Shown: positions 50,687 to 59,625 of the stretch, in pieces
How positions within the stretch are numbered: position 1 is the first letter of the stretch
How the letters are laid out: each line of letters opens with the position of its first letter
Position numbers and translations under genes: made by a program
Assembly: GCF_001552215.1 (NCBI RefSeq)
Contig: NZ_BCQT01000006.1
Coordinates: 186,001 to 250,000, forward strand
Direction of reading: 5' to 3'
DNA from: Actinomadura macra NBRC 14102
GTDB taxonomy: Bacteria > Actinomycetota > Actinomycetes > Streptosporangiales > Streptosporangiaceae
Length of the DNA: 64,000 nucleotides
Notes under the pieces: generated by a model
What the model saw: the letters and a program-made list of their open reading frames with translations, nothing else
Told to the model about the DNA's origin: nothing
The model's database searches: none

Positions 50687-51291
50687 CCGGCGGCCTTGCG
50701 GGGGAATCCGTCCGGGAAGTCGTCACCGGGGTGCAGGCCGTCGACGCGGTGCAGGTCCTCGGCGGGCTCGTCGCCCGGCGCGTCGGCCTCCATCGGCAGG
50801 TGCGCGGCGGCGGCGACGCCCTCCAGGTACCCGCGGGCACGGTCGGCCTTGGGGTAGTTGCCAACCAGTTCCCAGAAGTCGGCGCCGTGCCCGGGGATGA
50901 GCAGGTGCGCGAGCTCGTGCACGAGGACGTAGTCGACGACCCAGGCGGGCATCCCGCGCAGCCGGGTGGACAGCCGGATCGTTCCGTCGTCCGGGGTGCA
51001 CGATCCCCAGCGGGTGCGCTGGTTGGCGACCCAGCGGACGCTGACCGGGTCGGCGCGGCCGTCCAGATAGCGGCGCGAGAGTTCCCGGGCACGCGACTGG
51101 AGGTCGGCGTCGCTGGGGCGCCGGCGGCGCTCACGCTCGGCGAGCCGTTCCAGGATGGTCGCGATCCACTGTTCCTCTTCGGCCTTGCTCAGCCTTGACG
51201 GAACCATCACCACCACCTTGTCCCCGTCGCGGTAGGCGGACACGGTACGCCGGCGTCGGTTGCTGCGGCGGACCTCAACGTTAGGGGGCAC
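50683..51291 (-). CDS. YgjP/SprT-type M48-like metallopeptidase
   Basis: 202 aa. Zinc motif HELAH at 125-129, the conserved RTRWGSC (92-98) and a third-ligand region H-G-A-D-F-W about ten residues later define the YgjP-like (M48/SprT) group. Cytosolic. GTG start. Divides a pair with the nucleotidyltransferase-like gene. Relatives are annotated as putative metal-dependent hydrolases with unknown substrates. Confidence 0.83.
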   Translation of the reverse strand: MPPNVEVRRSNRRRRTVSAYRDGDKVVVMVPSRLSKAEEEQWIATILERLAERERRRRPSDADLQSRARELSRRYLDGRADPVSVRWVANQRTRWGSCTPDDGTIRLSTRLRGMPAWVVDYVLVHELAHLLIPGHGADFWELVGNYPKADRARGYLEGVAAAAHLPMEADAPGDEPAEDLHRVDGLHPGDDFPDGFPRKAAG

Positions 51292-51409
51292 GTCAGAACC
51301 GTACCCAAAATTTTGCGTCCTCCACAGGGGGTGTTTGACGTTATCGCAGGTCAGCCGCCATGTTTTTGACAGTCATCGGAGGGTTTCCACAGCCGATCGG
51401 GGCGCCCGG

Positions 51410-52234
51410 TCAGGCTCCGGTGAACCTCGGGAGGCGCTTGTCCCGCTGGGCTGCGATGCCCTCGATCATGTCGTCGGAGGCCATCGTGACCGGCTGGGCG
51501 AGGGACTCCCAGCGCAGTGCCGACTCCATGTCGGGGTGCCCGCCGCCCGACAGCGCGACCTTGGTGAGCCGGGTCGCGATCGGGGCCCGGGCGGCGATCC
51601 GGGCGGCGGCGGAGAGGGCTTCGGTGAGCACGTGGTCGCGCGGGACGGCATGGTTGACCAGCCCGTACCGTTCGGCCTCCGTCCCGGTGAGGGCGCGTCC
51701 GGTCAGCAGCATCTCGCGGGCCAGCGGCAGCCCCGCCACCTCCGGCAGCAGCCAGGTCGCGGCCATGCCGGGATGCAGCCCGAGGGCGGTGAACGGGGCG
51801 AGCAGTTTGGCGTCGGTCGCGGCGTACCGCAGGTCGCAGGCCAGCGCGAGGCAGAGCCCGGCACCGACCGCATGCCCGTTGACGGCGGCGATCGTGGGCA
51901 CTTCGAGGGTCCGGACCGACAGCCAGGTCCGGTAGAACTCCAGCATCCGGTCGCGCAGGGCGGGGACGGCCTCGGCGTTGGTGTCGGCGAGCCAGGAAAG
52001 GTCGCCGCCGGAGGTGAACGCGCTGCCCGCCCCGGTCAGCACGACGCAGCGCAGTTCCTTGTCCGTGCGAAGGTCGGACATGGCCGTGCTCCAGGCCGCG
52101 GTCATCGCGTCGGACATCGCGTTGCGGCGGCCCGGATCGTTCAGCGTGAGGACGGCGATCCCGTCGGCGCGGCGCTCGATCAGCAGCACATCAGACAGCT
52201 CATCGGACAGCTCATCGGACAGCTCATCGGACAT
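51410..52234 (-). CDS. Enoyl-CoA hydratase/isomerase family protein
   Basis: 274 aa crotonase. Oxyanion-hole segments AFTSGGDLSWL and AVNGHAVGAGLCLALACDL are present, with PGMAATWLLPEVAG and ARAPIATRLTK downstream; a hydratase glutamate pair is not clear, so an isomerase or other crotonase activity is possible. The N-terminus contains three SDEL repeats from a 12-bp tandem repeat at 52192-52234. ATG 52234 is the first of several in-frame starts created by the repeat region. Divergent from the ABC1 kinase. Confidence 0.83.
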   Translation of the reverse strand: MSDELSDELSDELSDVLLIERRADGIAVLTLNDPGRRNAMSDAMTAAWSTAMSDLRTDKELRCVVLTGAGSAFTSGGDLSWLADTNAEAVPALRDRMLEFYRTWLSVRTLEVPTIAAVNGHAVGAGLCLALACDLRYAATDAKLLAPFTALGLHPGMAATWLLPEVAGLPLAREMLLTGRALTGTEAERYGLVNHAVPRDHVLTEALSAAARIAARAPIATRLTKVALSGGGHPDMESALRWESLAQPVTMASDDMIEGIAAQRDKRLPRFTGA

Positions 52235-52413
52235 GGCCCGCAACCTACCCCGCCGGCTCCCGGGGCCGCCCGGCGGGCCGCCCAGCGGGCGGCCCCGGGG
52301 CGTGAGAAAGCGCACACTTACAGCGTCCTCGCAGGTGATGAGCGTTCATCGGTCCCAGCGACCGTGATTTGGGCCCGGGTGGTTGTGGCGCGAACGAGAG
52401 CGGATCACCGACA

Positions 52414-53754
52414 ATGGTCGACGTGAGCGATCTTCCCCGCCGCGCGGTGACGCGGTCCGCAAAGCTGGCGTCCCTCCCCATCGGCTTCGCGGGACGGAGC
52501 GCACTCGGCCTGGGGAAGCGGACGTTCGGCCGACCGGCCGAGGCCGTCGCCATGGAGATCCAGACCCGCACCGCCGAGCAGCTGTTCAAGGTGCTCGGCG
52601 AGCTCAAGGGCGGGGCGATGAAGCTCGGCCAGATGCTGTCGATCTTCGAGGCGGCGCTGCCCCCGGAGATCGCCGGCCCCTACCGAGCCACGCTCACCAA
52701 ACTGCAGGAGGCCGCTCCCCCGCTGCCCGCCGCCACCGTCCACAAGGTGCTGGCCGAGGCGCTCGGTGCGGACTGGCGTGAGCGGTTCACCTCCTTCGAC
52801 GACCGGCCCGCCGCGGCGGCGTCGATCGGCCAGGTGCACCGGGCGGTCTGGCACGACGGCCGTGCCGTCGCCGTCAAGGTGCAGTACCCGGGCGCGGGCA
52901 AGGCGCTGATCAGCGACTTCAACCAGCTGGCCCGGCTCGGCCGGCTGTTCGGCGTCCTGATGCCGGGGCTGGACGTCAAGTCGATGCTCGCCGAGCTCAA
53001 GGAGCGGGTCGTCGAGGAGCTGGACTACGCGATCGAGGCCGAGTCCCAGACGATCATCCGGGACGCCTACGCCGACGACCCCGACTTCGCCATCCCCGAG
53101 ATCATCGCCCAGGCCGGAAACGTGCTCGTCTCCGAATGGATGGACGGCACCCCGCTCTCCCAGATCATCAGCGACGGCGACCAGGAGACCCGCGACCACG
53201 CCGCACTGCTGTACTGCCGGTTCCTGTTGTCGGGCCCGAAGCGCTCGGGGATGCTGCACGGCGACCCGCATCCCGGCAACTTCCGTCTGCTGGAGGACGG
53301 CCGGCTCGGCGTCCTGGACTTCGGCGCCGTCGACCGCATCCCGGGCGGCTTCCAGCAGCGGCTCGGCCTGCTCCTGCGCATCGGCACGATGGCCGACATC
53401 GACGAGATCGAGGAGGCCCTGCGCCGCGAGGACTTCATCCGCGAGGGCGTGGCGGTGGACGCCGAGTCCCTCCAGGCGTTCCTCGCACCGATCACCGAGC
53501 CGTTCGTCACCGAGACCTTCAAGTTCAATCGCGAATGGCTGCGCGACATGGCAGCCCGCGTCACCGACCTGCGCCCGACCAACGTCGTCCGGCAGCTGAA
53601 CCTGCCACCCGAGTACGTGATCATTCACCGGGTGCTGTCGGCGGGCACCGGTGTGCTGTGCCAGCTGGAGTGCGAGATTCCTGCCCGCGCGGAGTCGCTG
53701 AGGTGGGTCCCGGGATTCGCCGACGACGAGGACGGCGAGCTCGTCACGGGCTGA
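52414..53754 (+). CDS. ABC1/UbiB-family atypical kinase
   Basis: 446 aa. Signature KLGQMLS (KxGQ motif), AAASIGQVH (Ala-rich nucleotide loop), the VAVKVQYPG lysine, and catalytic HGDPHPGNF with LDFGAVDR. Family proteins are ATPases/kinases acting in isoprenoid-quinone and lipid metabolism. Start ATG 52414; GTG 52423 (VSDLPRRAV) also possible. Position equals mycobacterial Rv3197, next to whiB7. Ends in a strong terminator. Confidence 0.88.
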   Translation: MVDVSDLPRRAVTRSAKLASLPIGFAGRSALGLGKRTFGRPAEAVAMEIQTRTAEQLFKVLGELKGGAMKLGQMLSIFEAALPPEIAGPYRATLTKLQEAAPPLPAATVHKVLAEALGADWRERFTSFDDRPAAAASIGQVHRAVWHDGRAVAVKVQYPGAGKALISDFNQLARLGRLFGVLMPGLDVKSMLAELKERVVEELDYAIEAESQTIIRDAYADDPDFAIPEIIAQAGNVLVSEWMDGTPLSQIISDGDQETRDHAALLYCRFLLSGPKRSGMLHGDPHPGNFRLLEDGRLGVLDFGAVDRIPGGFQQRLGLLLRIGTMADIDEIEEALRREDFIREGVAVDAESLQAFLAPITEPFVTETFKFNREWLRDMAARVTDLRPTNVVRQLNLPPEYVIIHRVLSAGTGVLCQLECEIPARAESLRWVPGFADDEDGELVTG

Positions 53755-53769
53755 CCCCGCAAACCCCTC

Positions 53770-53804
53770 GGGGCCCCGCGCACTGATGAGGTGCGCGGGG
53801 CCCC
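53770..53804 (+). terminator. Strong stem-loop after ABC1 kinase gene
   Basis: ggggccccgcgcac / gtgcgcggggcccc, perfect 14-bp arms with a 7-nt loop (tgatgag), starting 15 bp after the stop and followed by gttctc. Confidence 0.8.
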
Positions 53805-53932
53805 GTTCTCGCGCGTCCGGTGAGTGGGCCACCGACGCGCTCCAGGCGCCCGTCTCGGGAGGCGGCCGACCCGCCAAACCATCCAAGAAGGACGGGCGGC
53901 GGCCTGCGACCGGACGGGCCGGGATGGTCTTT

Positions 53933-54130
53933 TCAGTTGCGGTGCATGTCCTGGGCATGCGCGTACGTCTCGCCGCTCGCGGTGGGGGCGAGCAGGACGC
54001 GCCGCACGCGGGACGCCCTGGTACGAGCGTCCCTGCGCGCACGGCGGAGCGCGCGCACACGGACGGCGAGCTCGTCCGAAACCGTCACGGGCATCGGCTC
54101 CCGGGGCAGTTCCTGGCTGAGCGGCTTCAT
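53933..54130 (-). CDS. Small basic protein, 65 aa
   Basis: MKPLSQELPREPMPVTVSDE followed by an Arg/Ala-rich helical stretch and a polar C-terminus. AGGAG 7 nt upstream supports ATG 54130. It lies downstream of whiB7 on the same strand. No family recognised; a nucleic-acid-binding role would fit the charge but is speculation. Confidence 0.55.
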   Translation of the reverse strand: MKPLSQELPREPMPVTVSDELAVRVRALRRARRDARTRASRVRRVLLAPTASGETYAHAQDMHRN

Positions 54131-54227
54131 CGTGTTCTCCTTGGCCGCCCGGAGGCGTGGTCCCCGCGCGGGGACCGCGCCTCCGGGGTCGGTACGGCCG
54201 AGTGCGGACGTGACGGACATCAAGGTC

Positions 54228-54515
54228 CTACACGGTCACCTGGTCCGGCAGCGGGTGCTTCCGGGGACGGCCACGCGGCCGCTTGCGCGCAACGATCACG
54301 CCGCGGACGAACAGCTCGCCCCCCCAGACGCCCCAGGGCTCCTTGCGCTCAAGCGCCCCGGCGAGGCACTCCCTGCGAAGCGGGCACTCCAGGCACAGGG
54401 CCTTGGCGAGCTCGACGTCGGCGGGAGCTTCGGCGAAGAACAGCTCCGGATCGGTCCGGCACGGAAGCGTGAGGTCCTCCTCGCTCACTGCGAGTGCCCC
54501 CTGCATCACAGTCAC
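54228..54515 (-). CDS. whiB7: WhiB7 (WblC) transcriptional regulator
   Basis: 95 aa iron-sulfur regulator of intrinsic antibiotic resistance. Four cluster cysteines at 19, 41, 44 and 50, the G-V-W-G-G turn at 62-66 that contacts the sigma factor, and a C-terminal AT-hook RGRPRK (81-86) specific to WhiB7. Start GTG 54515, or ATG 54506. Preceded by a roughly 550-nt leader with promoter, upstream ORF and terminator hairpin. It lies between the ABC1 kinase and uvrD2, as in mycobacteria. Confidence 0.92.
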   Translation of the reverse strand: MTVMQGALAVSEEDLTLPCRTDPELFFAEAPADVELAKALCLECPLRRECLAGALERKEPWGVWGGELFVRGVIVARKRPRGRPRKHPLPDQVTV

Positions 54516-54574
54516 CCTTGTTCCTCTCGTTGGATCTCAACGGGCGTGTCGGTGGGTTGTCTGGGCAAATAAGA

Positions 54575-54607
54575 AGGCCGCGGATCCGGTGTCTGGATCC
54601 GCGGCCT
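54575..54607 (-). terminator. Attenuator-like terminator in whiB7 leader
   Basis: On the minus strand a perfect 13-bp stem (aggccgcggatcc / ggatccgcggcct) with a 7-nt loop is followed by TTCTTATTT, a rho-independent terminator 60 nt before the whiB7 start and inside its leader. The loop bases ccggtgtct recur just upstream (54618-54626), next to a complementary ccggtct, so an alternative pairing is possible. Confidence 0.75.
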
Positions 54608-54627
54608 GGGGGCTTGCCGGTGTCTAG

Positions 54628-54990
54628 CTAGACCGGTCGCCTCCAGGGGTACGGACCCGACACGCCACCCGTGAGGGGGGCGCCCTTGTGGGCCGTGGCC
54701 GGAGCCTGGGTGCTGATGTCCTCGAGGTGTTCGAAGACAGTCCGCCCCTGCTCGTCCTGGACTCGCTGCTCGAAGCGCAGATCACGCAGACCGCGCAGTC
54801 GCATGCCAAAGGCATCGCTCGGCTTGGTGGCCGGGTTCGACTCGCCGGACCGCGCATTCGCGCCGCCGTTCGTGACGGCACCGCCGGGCTTCAGGCCCGG
54901 CCGGCTCCACACGGACGCGGCGGAATAGGCGAGGGAGTCACCAGGGCAGGCGGGGGTCCAGATCCGCGCTGATTTGATCAACATGTTCAT
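54628..54990 (-). CDS. Possible whiB7 upstream ORF (uORF)
   Basis: ATG 54990 opens 120 codons in the whiB7 leader, ending 20 nt before the terminator hairpin; shorter in-frame starts exist (for example ATG 54804, 58 codons). The last part (RLRGLRDLRFEQRVQDEQGR ... GPYPWRRPV) has GC-rich third positions. Translation of leader ORFs controls whiB7 attenuation in mycobacteria and streptomycetes; the identity of the functional uORF here is uncertain. Confidence 0.4.
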   Translation of the reverse strand: MNMLIKSARIWTPACPGDSLAYSAASVWSRPGLKPGGAVTNGGANARSGESNPATKPSDAFGMRLRGLRDLRFEQRVQDEQGRTVFEHLEDISTQAPATAHKGAPLTGGVSGPYPWRRPV

Positions 54991-55080
54991 CACCGGACGA
55001 CACACCACCTCTCTGGCTACTCGGGCCGCGTCCGCTGGATCCAAGATCCACCCGGACCGGCCGGCTGATTGCTCGCAACG

Positions 55081-55119
55081 AGCGTACGGGGACTTCGGCA
55101 AATCAATCAAGGTATTTTT
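55081..55119 (-). promoter_or_regulatory. Probable WhiB7-autoregulated promoter
   Basis: Minus strand: an AT-rich block AAAAATA (55113-55119), two bases, -35 TTGATT (55105-55110), an 18-bp spacer and -10 TACGCT (55081-55086). WhiB7-dependent promoters have an AT-rich element just upstream of the -35 box, bound by the AT-hook. The predicted transcript start near 55074 gives a leader of about 560 nt. Confidence 0.55.
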
Positions 55120-55218
55120 GACCTGCGAGTTTGTGGGTCAGTTCACCCTTTTACCGGAGAACCTCGGCCGCCCGGCAGACGTCGAAGCCCCCCAACAACC
55201 CCGCACGGAACGATCATC

Positions 55219-56082
55219 TCACGAGTCCGCGACGCGGATAAGTCCTTCTTGCATCACCGACACGACCAACTCGCCGCCGTGGGTGAAGACCTGACCTCGC
55301 GCCAGCCCGCGCGCGCCGCCGGCGAAGGGCGTGTCCTGGGAGTAGAGGAGCCAGTCGTCGGCGCGGAACGGCCGGTGGAACCACATCGCGTGGTCGAGGC
55401 TGGCACCCATCGTCCGTTTGTCGCCCCAGGCGAGGCCGTGGTTGAGCAGGACGGTGTCGAGCAGCGTCATGTCGGAGGCGTAGGTCATCAGGCAGACGTG
55501 CAGGAGCGGGTCGTCCGGGAGCTCGCCGTCCACCCTCAGCCAGACCTTGGTCTCCGGCGTGGCGAGGGAGGGGTCCTTGGCGGCCTCCCACGTCAGCGGC
55601 GTCGCGTGCCGGACGTCGAAGGGGCGCTGCTGGGTGAACGCGAGGGCCCCGGCCTCTCCGAACAGCGGGGTGAGGCGCTCCAGGGCGGGCGGCAGGGTCT
55701 CGGGGGCAGGGGCGTCCGGCATGGGCGCCTGGTGATGCGGGCCGTCCTCGGCGATCTGGAAGGACGCCGACAGCGTGAAGATCGCCTTGCCGTGCTGGAT
55801 CGCCGTCACGCGGCGGGTGGTGAAGGACCTGCCGTCGCGGACGCGGTCGACGATGTAGACCAGCGGGACCAGCGGGTCGCCCGGCCGGATGAAGTAGGCG
55901 TGCAGGGAGTGCACGGGGCGGTTCACCGGGACGGTGCGTCCGGCCGCGACCAGCGCCTGCCCGGCGACCTGGCCGCCGAAGACCCGTTGCTGGCGGTCCG
56001 CGGGACTGCGTCCCCGGAAGATGTCGTTCTCGATCTGCTCCAGGTCGAGCAGGTCCAGCAGTGACTTCAGTGACTCCTTCAC
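55219..56082 (-). CDS. tesB: Acyl-CoA thioesterase II
   Basis: 287 aa double-hotdog thioesterase hydrolysing acyl-CoA to free acid and CoA. Typical segments: DIFRGRSPADRQQRVFGGQV, AYFIRPGDPLVPLVYIVDR, ASFQIAEDGP, YASDMTLLDTVLL (active-site Asp) and SLDHAMWFHRPFRADDWLLY. GTG start at 56082. Single gene facing the whiB7 promoter region. Confidence 0.92.
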   Translation of the reverse strand: MKESLKSLLDLLDLEQIENDIFRGRSPADRQQRVFGGQVAGQALVAAGRTVPVNRPVHSLHAYFIRPGDPLVPLVYIVDRVRDGRSFTTRRVTAIQHGKAIFTLSASFQIAEDGPHHQAPMPDAPAPETLPPALERLTPLFGEAGALAFTQQRPFDVRHATPLTWEAAKDPSLATPETKVWLRVDGELPDDPLLHVCLMTYASDMTLLDTVLLNHGLAWGDKRTMGASLDHAMWFHRPFRADDWLLYSQDTPFAGGARGLARGQVFTHGGELVVSVMQEGLIRVADS

Positions 56083-56145
56083 ACCGAGCAGTGTTCCCTA
56101 TCGCCCCGTGTGAGCGGGGTCTCACCCCCCGGCGTCAGGGTGACG

Positions 56146-58245
56146 TCAGGCGCCGCAGAGGGTGAGGACGGTCTCGCCGTAACGGTCGAGCTTGACCTTG
56201 CTCACTCCGGGGATGCGGGCCAGTTCCTCCACGGACTCGGGGGCGTGCTCGGCGATCGCCTGGAGGGTCGCGTCGGTGAACACCACGTAAGTGGGGATCT
56301 TCTGCTCCGCCGCCGCCTCGGCGCGCCATTCGCGCAGCGCGATGAGCAGTTCCTCGTTCAGCTCGGACGGGCAGTCCTCGCAGCGGCCGAGCTTGCGCTC
56401 GACGGCGGCGGTGAGCGGGCGTCCGCACACCCGGCATGGCTGGGGGCCCTTGCCCGCGCGACGCTTCTTCCGGTCGACGGGGGCCGGGGTGTGGGTGGTG
56501 GTCTTGCCGGTGAGGCCGTCCAGGAACCGGGACGGGCGGCGGCGCCGTGCGCCGCCCGGCGAGCGTGACAGCGCCCACGACAACGTCACGTGGACGCGTG
56601 CGCGTGTGACGCCCACGTACAGCAGGCGGCGCTCCTCCTCGATCTGCGCGGGCGTCTCCGCGTAGATGATCGGCAGGGTGCCCTCGGCGAGACCGACGAT
56701 GAACACCGCGTCCCATTCCAGGCCCTTGGCGGCGTGCAGCGACGCCAGCGTGACGCCCTCCAGCGGCGGCGCGTGCTGCGCGGCGGCGCGTTCCTCCAGT
56801 TCGGCGACGAACTCCGGCAGGCCCGCCTTCGGGTCGTCGGCCGCCATGTCCTCGGCGAGCTGGGCGAGCGCGGCAAGCGACTCCCAGCGCGCGCGGGCGG
56901 CGCCCGCGCCTTCGGGCGGCCGGTCGGAGAACCCCGCCCCGGACAGGACGTGCCGGACGGTCATTATCAGGCCGGTGCCGTCGGTCTCCGCGTCGGCGCC
57001 CGCGCGTGCCGAGCCGCGCAGCCGGACCACGGCCTCGCGCACCTCGGGACGCTCGAAGAATCGTTCCGCGCCGCGCAGCACATAGGGGACGCCCACCGCC
57101 GACAGGGCCGCCTCGTACGTCTCGGACTGGGCGTTGATCCGGTAGAGGATCGCGATCTCCCGCGCCGGGACGCCGTCGTCGATGAGCTTGCGGGCGCGCC
57201 GGGCCGCGTCGTCGGCTTCGGCGACCTCGTCGTCGTACTCGTTGAAGACGGGGTCGGGCCCGTCCGGACGCTGCGCCACCAGTTCGAGCGAATGGCCGCC
57301 CGGGGTCCGGTCTCCCGGCGACTGCGCCGCGCTTCGGCGCGCCGCGCCGATCACGCCGTTCGCGAGCCGCACGACCTGCGGTGTGGAGCGGTAGTCGCGG
57401 ACGAGCCTCACCACCGTCGCGTCCGGGTGGTCGCGAGTGAAGTCGAGCAGGTGGGACGGGCTCGCGCCGGTGAAGGAGTAGATCGTCTGGTTGGGGTCAC
57501 CGACGACGCACAGGTCGTCGCGGTCGCCGAGCCAGGTGTCGAGCAGCATCTTCTGCAGCGGGTTGACGTCCTGGAACTCGTCGACGACGAAGTACCGGTA
57601 CTGCTCGCGGACCTGGTTCGCCACCTCCCGGTGCTCGGTGAGCACCGCCGCCGTCAGCTCCAGCATCCCCTCGAAGTCGAGGAGGTTGCGCTCGCGCCTG
57701 AGCTGCTCGTACATCGCGTAGACGCGGGCCACGTCGATGATGTCGACGGACGGTTTGCGCGCCGCCTTGGCGACCGCGGCGCCATAGTCCTCGGGACGGT
57801 TCTGGGTGACCTTCGACCACTCGATCTCGCCCGCGATGTCGCGCAGCTCGGTGCGCCCGTAGGACAGCCGGCAGGCGCGCGCCGCGTCCGCCACCAACCC
57901 GATCTTCGAGTCGATGATCTTCGGGGGCTGGCCGCCGACGACGCGCGGCCAGAAGTAGGTGAGCTGGCGCAGCGCCGCGGCGTGGAACGTCCGCGCCTGC
58001 ACGCCGGGTGCCCCGAGTGCCCGCAGCCTGCTCCGCAGTTCCCCCGCCGCGCGCGTGGTGAACGTCACTGCCAGCACCCGCTGCGGCGTGACCACCCCGG
58101 TGAGGGTGGCGTAGGCGATGCGGTGGGTGATGGCCCGCGTCTTTCCCGTGCCCGCGCCTGCCAGCACGCACACCGGGCCCTGCACCGCCTCGGCGACCGC
58201 CCGCTGATCGGGGTCGAGTCCCGCGAGCACCGACTCTGCCAACAT
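56146..58245 (-). CDS. uvrD2: ATP-dependent DNA helicase UvrD2
   Basis: 699 aa superfamily I 3'-5' helicase. Motif I AGAGTGKT (29-36), motif II VVDEFQDVNP, motif III GDPNQTIYSFTGA, motif IV RDYRSTPQVV, motif V VTLASLHAAKGLEWD and motif VI YVGVTRARVHV. A four-cysteine cluster (CRVCGRPL ... CEDC) and a C-terminal HRDC domain identify the actinobacterial UvrD2. ATG 58245 has a GGGGGG run upstream. Divergent from mycoredoxin, as in mycobacteria. Confidence 0.93.
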   Translation of the reverse strand: MLAESVLAGLDPDQRAVAEAVQGPVCVLAGAGTGKTRAITHRIAYATLTGVVTPQRVLAVTFTTRAAGELRSRLRALGAPGVQARTFHAAALRQLTYFWPRVVGGQPPKIIDSKIGLVADAARACRLSYGRTELRDIAGEIEWSKVTQNRPEDYGAAVAKAARKPSVDIIDVARVYAMYEQLRRERNLLDFEGMLELTAAVLTEHREVANQVREQYRYFVVDEFQDVNPLQKMLLDTWLGDRDDLCVVGDPNQTIYSFTGASPSHLLDFTRDHPDATVVRLVRDYRSTPQVVRLANGVIGAARRSAAQSPGDRTPGGHSLELVAQRPDGPDPVFNEYDDEVAEADDAARRARKLIDDGVPAREIAILYRINAQSETYEAALSAVGVPYVLRGAERFFERPEVREAVVRLRGSARAGADAETDGTGLIMTVRHVLSGAGFSDRPPEGAGAARARWESLAALAQLAEDMAADDPKAGLPEFVAELEERAAAQHAPPLEGVTLASLHAAKGLEWDAVFIVGLAEGTLPIIYAETPAQIEEERRLLYVGVTRARVHVTLSWALSRSPGGARRRRPSRFLDGLTGKTTTHTPAPVDRKKRRAGKGPQPCRVCGRPLTAAVERKLGRCEDCPSELNEELLIALREWRAEAAAEQKIPTYVVFTDATLQAIAEHAPESVEELARIPGVSKVKLDRYGETVLTLCGA

Positions 58246-58366
58246 CCCCCCATCTTTGCAGCCGCGGGGACCGTCCCCGCGGGTAGGAATGAGAAGCGCG
58301 CACCCACTGTTCTCTGATAGGCGTATCGAACGGGTCCGACGAACGAACGAGGGAGACGACGCACCG

Positions 58367-58657
58367 ATGGCGACGCCGACCACCGAACGGGCCAAGGGCC
58401 CTGCCGGGCAGCTCACCATGTACACGACGTCTTGGTGCGGCTTCTGCCGCAGGCTCAAGAGCCAGCTCGCCCGCGACGGCATCGAGATGGTCGAGGTCGA
58501 CATCGAGCGCGATCCCGCCGCCGCCGACTACGTCATGAGCGTCAACGGCGGGAACCAGACGGTCCCGACGGTCACCATCGGCGACGCGGTCGTCCTGACG
58601 AACCCGAGCGCCAAGGAAGTGAAGCGGCACCTGGCGGCCCTGGCCGGCGAGGTGTGA
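58367..58657 (+). CDS. Mycoredoxin (glutaredoxin-like)
   Basis: 96 aa, active site C24-G-F-C27 in TTSWCGFCRRLK and the TVPTV cis-proline loop. Mycoredoxins reduce mycothiol mixed disulfides in actinobacteria. ATG 58367, GGGAG 13 nt upstream. Position between uvrD2 and nudC matches Rv3198A. Confidence 0.9.
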   Translation: MATPTTERAKGPAGQLTMYTTSWCGFCRRLKSQLARDGIEMVEVDIERDPAAADYVMSVNGGNQTVPTVTIGDAVVLTNPSAKEVKRHLAALAGEV

Positions 58658-58672
58658 GCGACGGCCCCGCTC

Positions 58673-59590
58673 TCAGAAGTGGGGCATGTTGGGCAGTTCA
58701 CCGCCGTACCAGCGCATGATGAGCTGGGCGGCGATGGACAGCGGACCGGGCGCGACGAGGTCCCCTGCGTCGATGGCGGCGCGGAGCTCGTCGCGGGTGT
58801 ACCAGGCGGCGTCCAGGATCTCCTCCGGGTCGGGGCGCAGCGGCGCGTCGCCGTCGGTGGTGGCGGTGAAGCCGAGCATCAGGCTCTGCGGTAGTGGCCA
58901 TGGTTGGCTGCCCACGTAGCGGACGTCCCGGACGGGCAGCCCGACCTCCTCGTCCACCTCCCGCGCGACGGCCTGCTCCAGTGACTCGCCCGGCTCGACG
59001 AACCCGGCCAGGATCGAGCGGCGGTCGGCGGGCCACCGCGGGCCGCGGGCCAGCAGGATCCGGTCGGCCGCATCGGTCACCAGCATGATCACGGCGGGGT
59101 CGACGCGCGGGAAGTGCTGCGAGCCGTCCGCCGGGCAGACCCGGACGTGGCCGGCGGAGGCGACCTTGGTCTCGGTGCCGCAGCGCGGGCAGAACCGGTT
59201 GGCGCTGTGCCAGTGCTCCAGCGCGACGACGTGGGTGAGCAGACCGGAGTCTCGGTCGGCCAGCAGCGCGCCGACCTGCCGGAGCCCGGCGGGCTCGGCG
59301 CCCTCCACGGCGGGCAGTGCGGCCGCGACGCCGAAATAGGCGGCGCCGCCCTCGTCGACGCCGAGGAGCCAGCGGTCGCCGTCCGGCGCCTGCGCGGGCG
59401 GGACCAACACCAGCGCGGGAGCGGGCTCGTAGGTCACGAGCGCGCACCCGTCCTGGACGATCAGGACCCGTGTCCGGGGGTCCGCCCACGCGCCGGCGAT
59501 CCAGCCGTCGTCGCGTCGGTTCAGCGCGACCCTGTCCAGGGTGCCGCGCGCCAGCGCCAGCCACTCCAGAGGGCCGTCGGTCACCGTCAC
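58673..59590 (-). CDS. nudC: NAD(+) diphosphatase / RNA deNADding enzyme
   Basis: 305 aa. Zinc-ribbon FCPRCGTET with further Cys (VCPADG), Nudix box GFVEPGESLEQAVAREVDEE, and the NudC-specific SQPWPLPQS. Cleaves NAD(H) and NAD-capped RNA. GTG 59590 chosen for GGAGG 6 nt upstream and a sensible start VTVTDGPLEWLALARG. Convergent with mycoredoxin. Confidence 0.92.
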   Translation of the reverse strand: MTVTDGPLEWLALARGTLDRVALNRRDDGWIAGAWADPRTRVLIVQDGCALVTYEPAPALVLVPPAQAPDGDRWLLGVDEGGAAYFGVAAALPAVEGAEPAGLRQVGALLADRDSGLLTHVVALEHWHSANRFCPRCGTETKVASAGHVRVCPADGSQHFPRVDPAVIMLVTDAADRILLARGPRWPADRRSILAGFVEPGESLEQAVAREVDEEVGLPVRDVRYVGSQPWPLPQSLMLGFTATTDGDAPLRPDPEEILDAAWYTRDELRAAIDAGDLVAPGPLSIAAQLIMRWYGGELPNMPHF

Positions 59591-59625
59591 CTGTCTCCTC
59601 CCACTCCCGGGTGTTCCGGCTGAGT

